Origin: Anagrus nilaparvatae
Lineage: Eukaryota; Arthropoda; Insecta; Hymenoptera; Mymaridae
Length of the DNA: 64,000 nucleotides
NCBI GenBank assembly: GCA_022575985.1
Contig: JAKSXM010000137.1
Span: 24,074,001 to 24,138,000 of the forward strand
Direction of reading: 5' to 3'
The notes under the pieces are model-generated. The model was not told the DNA's origin and made no database searches. It worked only from the letters and a program-made list of their open reading frames with translations. The position numbers and the translations under genes are program-made. The first letter of the stretch is position 1; each line of letters opens with the position of its first letter. Below, piece after piece: positions 25,222 through 37,481 of the stretch.

Positions 25222-25808
25222 TAAACTGGTATTTTAGTTATTATGTAGAAAAAAAATAGCAGGCTCTAAGGCGTAGGCGGATTGTAGTAGGCCCAAGGTC
25301 TTTGCAAATGTTTATGCATACATACTACAAAACGATTTAGAGCGATAAATATTCAATGCCATTTCCGTGATCTACGTCTACCCATTATAATATAGAAAAA
25401 ATAAAAAAGATAATGCAAAATGTCGTCTCTTCTTCACCACTACTTGCCAAAGGCATAGTGGTCACTGTATGGATCAGTTTCATGGAAATGGAGGTGGAAA
25501 ATATTAGCGCCATCTAGATGACGTAAATTCGCAAATGTGCAAATTTAATAATAATTTAAATAAAATTTAGAAAATTTATTCATAATATTTTTATTTTTTA
25601 AGTAATAAAAATTTAATAAAGTATTTTAAGTGTAGATTTACTGAATCTTTAAAAATTCAATAAAACTGTTTTGAACATTAAATAATTAGAAAAATCACAA
25701 AAAATTACTCATACACACATGGTATTTGTCTCTGTAAATATCAAGTTTTTAAAAATTTATAAATACCTAAAATCAAAAATTGACTTAAAAATTAGAATTA
25801 AAAATATT
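25222..25808. promoter_or_regulatory. csw: Corkscrew promoter region
   Basis: The spacer between the corkscrew start and the BCAS2 stop, both on the minus strand. A GC-richer block at 25260-25530 contains TAGCGCCATCTAGATG (25505-25520), whose reverse complement CATCTAGATGGCGCTA resembles the insect CTCF-type site, followed at once by a TGACGTAA CRE-like half site. Promoter function is inferred from position. Confidence 0.45.
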
Positions 25809-26692
25809 TTAATAATTTTGGTTATTCATTGATGTATCATAGGGCATAGAAGCATATTCATTTGGTATATTAGGTTCATGGTCAACTCCGGGTACACCAT
25901 TTTCTATAAATTCACCACCTCTTTGCACTTTTAAGTGATATATTTGTTCTTCTAATCTAACACAAGCTTGTTCAATTTCATAATTTTTTGACACTAAACC
26001 AACCCACTGAGCTTCCAATGCTCTCAATTGTGTTCCTCCTTGAGTTTGTTTGGATTTTCTTTGCCAGTTAATTTCTTGGATCATTTTTTTTAAAGTTTGT
26101 AGTTGTTTCTGGGATTCAGATACTAATTTTGCCATGGTTTCTAAGTACAGTTTCCAAGTTTCACAGCCGTACATTAGCATGAGCTCCAAATTATTTATCC
26201 TAAATTTAAATATTTTTGTGTCTAAAATATGTAACATAAATAAATAATAAATTTCAAATTACCGAGTAAATTGATGCTCCAATTGTGCGCTACTGTTTTC
26301 TACACTTTCATTCCATGCTGCAAGATCGCTCATTTTTCCTGGTTGAGGAGATGGTAACTCATACCTTTTCATGCTGAGTACTTCCATCGGTAGACGATTT
26401 TGAAGTCTTTCAAATTCTTGTTTTATAACCTCTGTTTCAAAAGCGTTAATATTTAAAGGGGGTACATGTTCTAAATAATTTTTTGTAGGCCTATATCGCC
26501 TAGTTTCCTCTTCTACCATTAATAACGCCTTAATTAATCGAAGAATAAATAAATTGTTAATTAAAAAATTACTGCTTAATTTTATAGATTAAAAAAATAA
26601 TTATTAAAAATTATTACCGCTTCTCGCACACCAGGTTCATCATAACCTTGATCAATGTACGGTAAAGCATCAACAATGATTTCACCTGCCAT
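25809..26692 (-). CDS. BCAS2: Pre-mRNA-splicing factor SPF27 (BCAS2)
   Basis: Three minus-strand exons, 26618-26692, 26263-26528 and 25809-26199, join in phase to 243 residues (human BCAS2 is 225). Matches to the family run along the whole length: [46 protein letters not shown]-like [61 protein letters not shown] and [12 protein letters not shown]27 is a core helical subunit of the Prp19/NTC complex that stabilises the activated spliceosome. The C-terminal tail after the coiled coil (about 30 residues, Asn/Pro-rich, ending NNQNY) is longer than in human. The start at 26692 is the first ATG and gives MAGEIIV as expected. Confidence 0.96.
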
Positions 26693-29278
26693 TATATTTT
26701 CATAACTTTTCAGTTAAAATATTAAATAAATTGATTATAACTCCTTTTTTTAGCGACTGTTTACTAACTTGAAAATCGAACAATAACAGCATTAACTAAC
26801 CTTGACTAACCTTAAGTGAGAAAATTCTGCTAATTTTTAGGTTGGGTTAGTTATTGTCTATTTTTGGAACAAAAAGTTACTTAAAATTAATAAAATTAAG
26901 TTGGTAGTCTATGTTGGTACTGTCGGTATTTATCAGATGGGAGCAAGTGATACCAACTCATTTATACCATTATTGGCCTCACTTTCTCTCATAAGAAAAG
27001 CATATAAAACACGATACCAACTTAAACACTATTATGTTATGCCATCACGTGACCATTATAGGGTACTTTGACTTTGGTGCTCGGTTTTGTGACATATTAA
27101 TTATGATAAAATAAACGCGGGATTTTTAATATCCATAAGCAGAGAGCATTTTCATAACAAATAATTAATTATCATAGAGTACAGATTTAACGTTTAAAAA
27201 GAATTAAAATGAATTACTATGATAATAGCTTAAATTCTGGTCGATTTAAAAATTTCATGTACAGAATTTTCTAAAATTTTCTTATTTTTAAATATGAGAA
27301 CTGAGAAAAGTGAGATATTATTATAATTATAGCTAAAATGTAAAATAAAAAAACAATTTGTTTCTTTGATAATGATAGATTTTATTAAAATAAAATATTG
27401 GAAAAGGAAAATAAAATATATGGACAATGATAAAAAATATAATTACCTACATTTACAAATGCAAATTAAAATGCTTGTAATTAGTTATATAGTTTAGAAT
27501 AAGATAAATTTGCAAATGCCAATGAGGTATTGTATTTTTTGTTTTCTTTGTTTTTTCTGTTATAAAATATAGTACAATTTATTACAGTGTAGACAATAGT
27601 GAAGCATTTTTTTGAGTATGCTTTAACTCATAAATTTACATATTACAGTGATTCGACGGGCAAAATATAGAATTCAATGATATTTTATAATCTAGGACCC
27701 ATAATTTTTAATATCTACAAAAACTTTTACATTGAATATTTTTTAAAAATAGAACAGTTAATAGTTTAATAGTTTAATAGTTTTTTCATTTTATAAGAAA
27801 ATTTTTCATCTACTTAAATAGGCTCTCTATGTCTAAAAAATAAAAGAAATTTTTATAATTTAAAGAAAAAAGGTCCTAGGTCTATTCACTATATAATATA
27901 TGACAGTGCTATCACTGGATTGACACATAAATCTATTACTATTTACATATATAATTTACTCTTTTTTAAATTTACTATTTACAATTTTTCTATGCATTAG
28001 TTTTTTCAATTTTAAACTATTTTTTCTGTAAAAAAATTTTCTTTTCTTCTTTATTATCAACTATTTTTTGTATTAAAAAATTTTTTTAGAGCTTAATTGG
28101 ATTGTTTTTTGCATAGAATTTTTTAAGTATAGAGACGGCTTTTTTTTAAATAAAAACTTTTTGATATGTAAGATTTGAGAAATATAAAATAAAATATTAT
28201 GTTAAGAAGTACAAAGACGAATTTTTTCGATTGTCTTAGTGATATCACACGATTAGTTTTATTAATTAATTTACATTTAATTTTTGAAGCTCAGTTTTGC
28301 AATATAGAATTTTAATTTACAATTTTTTTTTTCTACAGAACAAGTACATACACGGTAATCACAAATCAGAATTTTTTGATGACTTTTTTTATTATACTAT
28401 GAGTAACAAATTTTACGTGAAAAATTTAACATGCATCACCAGTAAGAAAAGCGCTTTTATATACCCTAATTATTTTTTTACACACTACAAAGTACAAATA
28501 TACACATACATTTTCTAGGACATCAATTCAAATATATTTTTTATAAAATTTTTATTCTTCATTAAAATTCTTTTTATTTACTTGTTAATCCAATTTTATA
28601 AATTTTTCTATAAAATTATTTATCTATTTTAATTATAAATGCATCGAAAATGCACGTACTTCTTAACAAAAACTGAAATGAATTTTTTCTGGAATTAAAT
28701 AATTGGAGAAAAAAAATAAAAGCCGTCGATTATTCGCTATTGTAACTTATTTTTCTACTTTTTACAATTTAATAATAACTAGAGCTTATTTTCTTAAAAT
28801 AAATAAATATTTGCTAATTGCAGTGTAATAATAATAATAATAATAATAAATCTTACAATATTATAATAAATGGTTGTTTGTGTTTGTCATGTATATAAAA
28901 CTCGAAACTGTACAAAACGACGAATATAAACACAGCCAACTAAAGCGCCAATCAGCTTATATACGCAACAATAAACATTATTTGTATTCGTCGAAATAAT
29001 TCATTTCTAGCAACAAATATTAAACGTCAGCAATTTTTCTGGACAAACGAACTGGACAAGAATTCAGTCCACATAGTCTTATCATTAAAAATATTATCAC
29101 CTCAACAGTATACATTTTCAACATACACTTTCTCAACATAACATCACATTTTTTTATTTATACAGATTCAACAAAATAATTTCTCACACAGTGACACATT
29201 TGTCCAGCCACATAAAGTATAGAATTAAAAAAATTAATTATGTAATTAACAAAAATATACAATAGAGAGTAGTAAGGT
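26693..29278. other. BCAS2 promoter side, then AT-rich noncoding DNA and monooxygenase 3' UTR
   Basis: The first few hundred bases hold the BCAS2 promoter. A stretch near 26760-27080 has repeated ACTAACCTTGA-like words and TTGGTAGTCTATGTTGGTACTG / GATACCAACT-like inverted pairs. From about 27,400 the DNA is very AT-rich and likely contains the long 3' UTR of the minus-strand gene ending at 29279. A (TAA)n run lies at 28826-28850. The small frames here are noise. Confidence 0.45.
28826..28850. repeat. (TAA)n microsatellite
   Basis: About eight TAA units in the putative 3' UTR region. Confidence 0.85.
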
Positions 29279-32200
29279 TCATCTAACGGCAGTCATCATT
29301 AAAAGGCTAGAGAATGCTATTGTTAGTAGTAATCCAGGACAAAAAATTGACCTCGAGGAAGCTGCTGCTGTCAGAGAAGATTCGCTACTTCTCGAGAATT
29401 TATTTCGCACCAGTTGGCCCCTTTCGACTGTATTGCTCTCGTATTCGTTATCATAATGATTGTGATTATTTTGTTGCTGCTGTTGCTGCTGCTGTCCGTC
29501 AATGTCGTCATCTTCACTGAGAAGCATCGAGAGTTTGTTGCGCTGCAGCTGGGGCTTTTTTGTGCATGGCAGTTTAGCATCTTGATAAGGCCAGATAACA
29601 CGGGGATAATGAGCCTCCACATTGCTATCTGGTAATACCAGGCCCTTGGCATCCGTACAGAGAGCTTTGAAGGTCCCTTTGCGCGTAGCGTCTAGAAAGC
29701 TCTGATAGCTCTCTCGCCAATCATAACTAACGAGTCTTTCTTCAAGGGTCATGCCTCGAAGTTCTGGCGGAGAAATAATTCTGAGCGGACTAGGTCCCTC
29801 CAGTTTGTCTATACCAAGACTATGTAGGACGGTAGGTAATGAGGGCAGTGAATAACAGAGTGACAAGTCAAGCTGACGCGGGTAATAAAGCACCGAAACC
29901 AGGCAAGTCTCTTCTTTGTCAGAAAGCCCGCCTAGAGTGATGGTTTGTCGTTTTTTCGATGAGTATGTGCATTCGGCTATTAAATGGTCTCCAGGTAAAA
30001 CTTTGGCTGGTGTTTGGAGATTTCTGGACTCTTGATAGGAAGGTTCGTAGCTTCCATCGGCAACTATAGGTGGTAATTCACGACTTCCGCGAATTTGCCT
30101 TAGCCTTACTTTCTTGCCAAGTTGATGTGTGTGCATGACGACAGAAAAAACATTAACTCCATGATCAGGCAATGCGGACTCGGTACAGCGGCTAATACAG
30201 TGACCTTCCGATATAACTTCGGATTGTCCAGGAGGAATGATGTGCCGCCAGTTGGGTTCTATTCCAATACTCAAAAGTCCCGCGTCGTGCCTTCGAAGTC
30301 GTTCTGTGTGCCATAGCCTTAATCCTGAACTGTCCGTAACAAAAGCGTCCAGCAATGGATTTGAATAGTGAGTTTCTAAAAGATAATATTTCGGTGCTCC
30401 TGGAGTTGGCCAAGCTTCAAGTGGTAGCCCAGCTTCTGATGGAAAAGCAAAACCTTCAGAGCCAATGCTCCAGGTAGCAACAGGAGAGCTGCACTGAGCA
30501 TGAAGTCGATCGGCGAGACCACAACTAGAACCGTTTACGATTCGAGCTTGCTCTAGGAGTATTTCATCAGAGCCCCGACATTCAAATAGCGTCATGTGGT
30601 GAAGATAATCTTGGCTGCCAGGTTGAATAACTGGCTCGTAGCGAATTACGTGGTGTTTGCGCGGCAGTTTTGGTGCTTTGAAAATTCGGCACTGTAGTAA
30701 CGTGTCTTGATCCATTGGTAATCTGACTCCGGTATTAAGAACATCCCAGCTCTGGAGTTGTCCATCTGGATCGTCATTTCTGGAATTCCTTCTTTGGGGT
30801 CGATTTTCACGAAGTTGAACCAGATACAAAGGGCGAGTTCCTCGTACTGCTCCGTCGACTGGTAAGACTCCGCTTGCAGATACTGGCTCATCTACGTGAT
30901 ATTGCCAAACAATCTTCAACGTGTCATTCTGACATGAAAAAAAAAGAAGAAAAAAATAATGAGAAACTTTACTATTTAATCAAGCAAGATAGGAAAGATT
31001 TTACGACTGGAGTTTTACTATCAAAAGCGATAATAAAACTCAGTTGTATAGTATAATACAAGTTTACTCGTAAAAAGCAGGTTAACTTTTTAGTAATCCT
31101 GTGGAAATTCGAATTTGTCGATAAAAAAAAAAGTCAATAAGTTATAGGAAAGTTTTCGCTAATCAAGATTTTACGTGTACCAAGATTTTATTATATCCAG
31201 TCGTTATATTATAAAAGAAGAGATATTGAGATTACTTACCGTAATTTTTAAATCTCTAGGATCACAGGTATCATATCTTCTATTAAAACGTAGTACTGTG
31301 TGTGTTTTATTTTCATAACCGGATTGTAAATGATAATCTTGACTGGAATCCATTTGAGGATCACGATTGGCCCCTTTTATGTGGCGATCCTGAAAAAAAA
31401 ATTTTTTTTTTTTAATTATCTAAAAGAAAAACAATAATTTTATTAAAAAAAATTGTGAGATGAAATCATAGAAATGAAGTAATCCGGCTCGCTTTTGTTA
31501 CGTTTGTAATTATCATCTCGGATCTCGCGGTCTCTCATGCTCGCCACAGAGTATTATTGTTCGTTTGCCACAAAGTGTTTTTTTTTTTTTAGGACTTTAT
31601 TCGCGAAAAAAAATTTAATTTGAACGCACATTGAAAAGTTGAGAAGCATAATAAAAAAAAAAAAAAATAATAAAAATTGCGTGATCAAGTTTTGCGCAGT
31701 TTTGCAAGTTTAATATTTTTTTACATCCTCTAATAATAAAAATTCTTATAATTTATTAGGTAGATTCTAAAAATTTCATTTTCTTTTTTTACTTCGCTCA
31801 AAACTCTCTCCTTCTCTCTTATTATGCGCTTGAAATTTCAATTTGGTTAGTAAAAAAGAAAAAATTTTATACTTTTTGATATAAATTATTGTTATTACAG
31901 ATGTGACGCGCAATTTTAGTACTCATAACTTAACTTTGCATGTGTATGTGTGCATAAAAATATAACGCAGTATATCCTTCTTTTTATATTTTGTGGTTTA
32001 GATTTTGCAAAGATAATACCATTTTTTAGAGCTAAGAAAATATAAAATTTTTTCTTTTTTATTGTCTTTAAACGGATGTACCACTCAGTGGAAACTAATA
32101 ATAACTTTTAAGAAGGAAAATTGGCCCCTTATGTACATAAAAATGAAGAAAAGCTTTAAAAAAGCAGGTTCTTTTTAATAATCGTGAAATCGATATGAAG

Positions 32201-35200
32201 AAACATGAAAAAAAAAATGGAAAAAAAATGGAAAAAAATGAAGATAAGGGGGTTCGCGTGCTCGAGTCACCTTTTTACACACGAATGTCCAAGCATGCAA
32301 CTTTGACTTTTCTGTTCTAATTAATTCAATATTCAATTAACTGGAGTTAACTAATCGTTTATTCAAATATAAAGAATTTTCCTCGAGCAGAAAAAATAAC
32401 GCAATCAGGAATTAAATTACCTTGCAATAGCTTTCGCTTTCTCGTTAAGAAGCCATGGAATTTATGACGATAAACCCAAATTCCAAGAGAAATCAATACA
32501 TCGATAACCTTCTCCTCTTTCATTTTTCATTATTATTACCTAAAACCCATTCATCCAGAGCGGTGCAATTCGATAACTTTTTTAACAAAAAAAAAAAAGC
32601 TTTTGATTTTTGTCTTTCGTACGAGCAATTTGAACGGGATTTTTTTTTTCGTTTTTGATCGTGTGAAATTTTTAGTACACGAACACGCACAAGCAATATA
32701 AAATAAATAACGATGACAAAAATTGAATGTCGACTTTTTAAACTTCCGGTTATACATTTCATAGCAGCAGGTGATAAATTTGAATTGCACTTGATGGATT
32801 TTTGAAAAGATTATAACTTTTGCTAACACTGTGGGCCGCACTTTATTTCAAGTTATTTATGGAAAAAAATGGCGGAGTCAAAAACTTGTTTTGTTCTTAA
32901 AATACGCCCATCGCTATTTTATTATTAAAATTCCGGTATTTTGAATAAAAAAGTCCCCAATCGAACGATTATTATTTGTCCCCTACCAGATTTTTTATTA
33001 CATCATTTCTTAAAATTTCTAATGTCCCACCAAAGAAACTTTCGTTAATGGAATGCGTGGGTCTGGCTCGATCTTACACCTTTTATTTATTACATTATTT
33101 TCAGAAATATTTTTTTCCCGTGTCTCTGATATTCCAAAAGTTTAATACTACGAGAGGGAAAATTTTAAACGTTAAACAAGTCAAAACAGTCAAATACAGA
33201 ATATCATAGAGCCAAAACTTTCTCGTATCCGGACTAGTTTGAATTAACTAAATTATTTACCTTCCGAATTTTTATAATTCTAAATAAATGCGATATTTTG
33301 AATACTTAATAAGAGAATCTATAATTTCTGGTCAATTAATCTGACACATGTTTTGGCTCTATGTCAATTGCTCTGAGCAGTTAATAAAACAAAAGGAGAG
33401 TTGCAGAATATTTTCGAAATTAAATTATCACAGAAACTAACTGAGACAAATAGAAATCCTTTTTCAGGTAAATAGAAAATAATTTTAAATTGAAATTTTG
33501 TTACTTAAGTCCCACGTGATTATAATTAATAAAAATAATTTTCTTTTTGTCTAAAAAGAAAAATACTTTCCAGAGAAAATACAATAATAATTTTTACTTT
33601 AATATCATTTAAATTAATAAATTTTAAATTAGCAAAATTTCCGTTTATTTAATTTCCTATTACTGAAAAATTTTTTATTAAAAATTATTTTTTATTTACT
33701 TGAATTAAAATTGTTTTGAAAAATAAGAATTTGGTAAGGTTTGAAGCATCAGTCTTAAGTGACTTTAAGTAGATTTTTGAATCAAGAATTTAAAATAAAG
33801 TAAGCGACGTTAATTTTTACCATTTTTCAAACAACTAGGTAAATAACTAAAATTATTTTTTAGATATTTGATACAGAGATTTTAAAAAATCGTAAACAGG
33901 CCTGGAGCATGGTTTTGTATGCGATTTTTTTTTAAGGCATTTCCATGAAATTTTTCGATGGTAATTTTAGTTTTTGGGGTCGCTGATTCCAAACCCGAAG
34001 TCCGTTTTGACCTAAAGTGACCCAATTTTGCGTAATTGCGCATTTTGGGTCATTTTTAACGTTTTTTTGCCATTTTTTGTTAAGATTTTTAATATTTTAC
34101 CATTTTTCTCACACTACACTAATGTTTTTCGGGTCTCTATACCTAATTATCATATCTACTCATACAAAAAAAATGGTAGCCCATAATAGGGATTCTTAGG
34201 CTATTTTTCACGCTTTTTGGGCTAATTTTAGCTATTTTTATGAAATAATACCAATTTTTATCTAAAGCTTCTGGTTTTTGAGTATTTTAAGGTAGCTAAA
34301 TACGAATATTATTTTTAATTTATATAAAAACGGTGCAGTAGCCCATAATAAGCACTTATAGGCTGTTTTTTTGGTAATTGGTATTATTTCATAAAAATAG
34401 CTAAAATTAGCGCAAAAAGCGTGAAAAATAGCCTAAGAATCCCTATTATGGGCTACCATTATTTTTTTGTATGAGTAGATATGATAATTAGGTATAGAGA
34501 CTCAAAAAAAACATTAGTGTAGTGTGAGAAAAATGGTAAAATATTAAAAATGGCAAAAAAACGTTAAAAATGACCCAAAATGCGCAATTACGCAAAATTA
34601 GGTCACTTTAGGTCAAAACGGACTTCGGATTTGGAATCAGCGATCCCAAAAACTAAAATTACCGTCGAAAAATTCCATGGACATGATTTCTTGGTTAGAT
34701 AATCAACATTGAAGTATTAAATTAATTGTTCATCATCATAATCGAACGTTAAATTCGAAAAACTTTCTGAAATTCTGAAACTTTTTGTAGATTTTAATGA
34801 AAATATGCAAAAAATTATAAATTTATAAATTTCAAGTTTCAAGCAAAATTAAAAACTATTTGTGGTAATAATTTAATAAAATATTACTTTGCTTTTCATA
34901 CATTTATTTTATCTAAAATCTCAAAAATCTAATTTTTAAGTAAAAATTTCTTCCTCCGTCGCGAATAAGAATTTGAATAATTTTATCATGCGACGTGCGT
35001 AAAAATGATGGTTTTTTTACCATATTTTTTTACCAGGGAATTGAATTTTGTATCTTTATTATTTAAATTAGCTATTTTTGCATCTTTATAATTATCCAAA
35101 TTAAAAATGTTTTATAGTTTAATAAGTCTTTTTCCTAACAAAGTCAAAATTAGTTAGTAATTTTTTTTCATTCTATTCTCATAAACCTGAATATTACTCG

Positions 35201-37427
35201 ATTTTTTCATAAAAATATCTTTGAAGAAAATGTCTCTTTTTTTTTATCAGAAACACAAGGAATCTTTTATTTTCTTCAATTATAAGGTTATTTTGTCCGG
35301 AAATTATACTCCATTACGAGAAATAAATGCCTAAAGAATTTTTCTTTTCATTGGAATAAAAAAAAAGTCGTAATGTGTTATAGAGCTCTCCTTCTTTTCT
35401 TAAAACTACTTTATAATACTGATCTTTCGCGAGCGATATTATAACCAACGACGAACGACGACGACGCTTCTTTTTTTTAATGAATTCAGGAGCTTCCTGT
35501 TGAAAAAAATCTTAAAGAGTCATTTGCAAAAGTGATTTTTATCGAAGAAGGAAAACCAAATTCTTTTGACTCTCTCGCTCTTTTTTTATACACAGCCCTT
35601 TTTGTAATATAAAATAAAATTAAATTTTCGTCATTTACATTTACATTTTTTTTTTGTTATACTCGATGATCGTCTTTTGTGGAAATCGGTTAATCCCTTA
35701 TTTAAAAATTCAAAGACAAAAAAAAATTTTTTTACAATGTGTAAGTAAGAAGTAATATTTAAATTTCATTCTCATTGTTTTTTTTTTTTTCGAGATTTGA
35801 AAATTTATTCAAGCTTTCTCCAGGTGCATTTAGGTTTCGTGGCTCATTTATAATATAATATAAATAGACTTTCACCCAATGTTACAAACTATTAGAATTA
35901 ATATGAAATTTATATTTTTTTTTCTTGTGTCACCGCAGCGGGTCAACCAAAAAAACAAGTCATTGTGTAAGAAAAGAAAATAAAAAATGTTTGTTTTAAC
36001 ATAATAAAAGTCAGGAAGCGATCTCCTACCAAGTTGTTAATTAGTGTGCGGTCAATTAAATTGAATGAAAAAGTAGAGAATGCACGAATTTACATAACTC
36101 GTAACTCGTTTGATGTTACACGAAGTTACACCAAGTACTTAATAAAATTGCTATTTTTTCTTCGTTGTCGCCGTTGACCCAGATCGTCGCCGTACGTTAG
36201 AAAGTAAACATCAACTGAGCCAGGATTCCAGGGTTCCAGGATTAAGATTGTCAAGGCAAGGATGTTACCAAGCATCTTTAAAATCGATTATCGTTGGAAT
36301 ACTTCTTGTTCGTTGACATTGAGGTTAATTATAGAGATCGAATTAGCCGTCGGGGGTTACAAGACCAGTTTCTTTATCTCGTACTGCACGTTGTTATTAT
36401 GCAGAGAAATGCTTAGTTGCATGCATGTATAATTTTCATAAATACAATCTCGATCACGATAATTCTTGTGGTCGAATAGCTAATCGGACATGTGGCTATG
36501 ATGCGTGACGAGCAATGCAAATCCAATACTATCAAACGTAATTAGAACGGTCATTGTTGTTATGTGTTTGTCTCGTCGTTTGTCTCATCGTTTCTCTCAT
36601 TCCCTTATTATTTCGTTTTAAAACCTTAAAACCTTAAAACCTTATTAATTACATAAATTCACTTTTTTATTAACGGCAGCTTTTTCGAGCTTGCATGTTA
36701 ACGATTGTTATCTTTAATGCCTAACGCAGGCTACTACTCTTATTATTTCCTCCTTTATTTTTCTATGTAAATTAATAAATTTCCCTTAAACTTTTTTTTT
36801 TCCTTCCAAAAGGATAAATAAAAAGGAGCATTGTTTAACGACTATTGTCGGGCGCACATTTGCTTTAATCCTTTTTCGACGAGTTTACGCTTTACCGACT
36901 TATCGTCTGCGGTATACATACATAGTAGGGCATAGTTAGTTTTGCAAATATTCAAGCACGAATGTGTACACACTGCTGTTAAAAAATAAAATAAAAAACA
37001 AAAAAAATACATCGCGTCGCCAGTAATTTACTCGGCAAACAGTTAAAATTCAAGAAGGATTTTTTTTCAATTTTTTTTCAAAAAACACACTTTTTCGCGC
37101 TACTCTTTTATATTCGCCTGTAATTCTATGCACCATTGTATTCAATGAAATATTCTCTACCTGCAAATGCACTTGGCCGTTATTGTCGACCCATCCGATG
37201 ACCATATCGACGCTTTCGCTGCCATCGTCCTTGGTGAAGCCAAAACCGACGTAGCCGGGAGTTTTGACCTGCACTTCGAAGGTTATATCCGATTCACCGG
37301 GTGTCCACAGCACTAGAAAATTATTGTCCAAGATTGCGCTGTGCTTCCATTCTATGCTATTGGCCTCGGCTATCAGCAGCAAGATCCACCAACAACGGGT
37401 CCATTCTGATTTCTGGATACCAAACAT
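29279..37427 (-). CDS. olf413: DBH-like copper monooxygenase (MOXD1 / olf413 type)
   Basis: Three minus-strand coding exons, 37161-37427, 31240-31389 and 29279-30928, all in phase 0, give 688 residues. A signal peptide (hydrophobic WWILLLIAEANS) leads into a DOMON domain (GFTKDDGSESVDMVIGWVDN; DYHLQSGYENKTHTVLRF; RYDTCDPRDLKIT) and the two Cu2 monooxygenase domains. CuA ligands are present: HHM at residues 249-251 and His326 in LLETHYSNP. CuB histidines are His405 and His407 in MHTHQLGKK. The position equal to the CuB methionine (EEMC in DBH, EMC in MOXD1) is Thr480 in EETC. The C-terminus has a polyglutamine run and a hydrophobic tail (CPGLLLTIAFSSLLMMTAVR) suggesting a GPI or membrane anchor. 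DBH-family enzymes hydroxylate a substrate carbon with copper and ascorbate in the secretory pathway; the substrate of MOXD1 is unknown. The paralogue choice (olf413) is tentative. Confidence 0.9.
33943..34682. mobile_element. Large foldback element, about 740 bp, in intron
   Basis: A long inverted repeat with arms about 33943-34256 and 34376-34682 around a loop of about 120 bp. Matching words include CATTTTGGGTCATTTTTAAC in the left arm against GTTAAAAATGACCCAAAATG in the right arm, GTCACTTTAGGTCAAAACGG, and TAGCCCATAATAGGGATTCT. The loop carries a third, partial copy of TAGCCCATAATA. Arms are near-identical, implying a young or gene-converted insertion. No protein-coding potential. Confidence 0.85.
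36617..36644. repeat. Short tandem TTAAAACC repeat
   Basis: Three consecutive copies of TTAAAACC. Confidence 0.7.
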
Positions 37428-37481
37428 TTTTGGTCCTCGTCCTCGTTCTTCGCTGCTTCACTTCTCACTGGGACAATGCAT
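37428..37481 (-). promoter_or_regulatory. 5' UTR segment with short uORF and splice acceptor
   Basis: On the minus strand, a strong acceptor (TATTTTTCTCTTTTTGCAG) ends just before 37481, and the sequence from there runs into the start codon at 37427. An upstream ATG at the very first base of this exon opens an eight-codon frame (MHCPSEK, stop near 37458). So the gene must have at least one more noncoding exon upstream. Confidence 0.6.

Larger units (their letters stand above)
31390..37160 (-). other. Intron of the monooxygenase gene (about 5.8 kb)
   Basis: Lies between the DOMON exons, bounded by CAG/GTAGAG at 37161/37160 and the acceptor at 31390-31391. The joined protein matches MOXD1 without a gap, so no coding exon is missing. 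It contains the foldback element at 33943-34682 and the AAAACCTT repeat near 36617. Reading frames inside it are spurious. Confidence 0.8.

Noticed and set aside
29314..29635. Plus-strand frames overlapping the last monooxygenase exon
   Set aside because: Shadows of a well-supported coding exon on the opposite strand; Leu runs come from the CAG/CAA repeat.
34017..34199. 60-codon open frame on the plus strand
   Set aside because: Lies wholly inside the arm of a foldback element and has a mirror-image counterpart; not a gene.
36617..36644. TTAAAACC repeat as a telomere-like tract
   Set aside because: Only three units and not the TTAGG-type insect telomere repeat.
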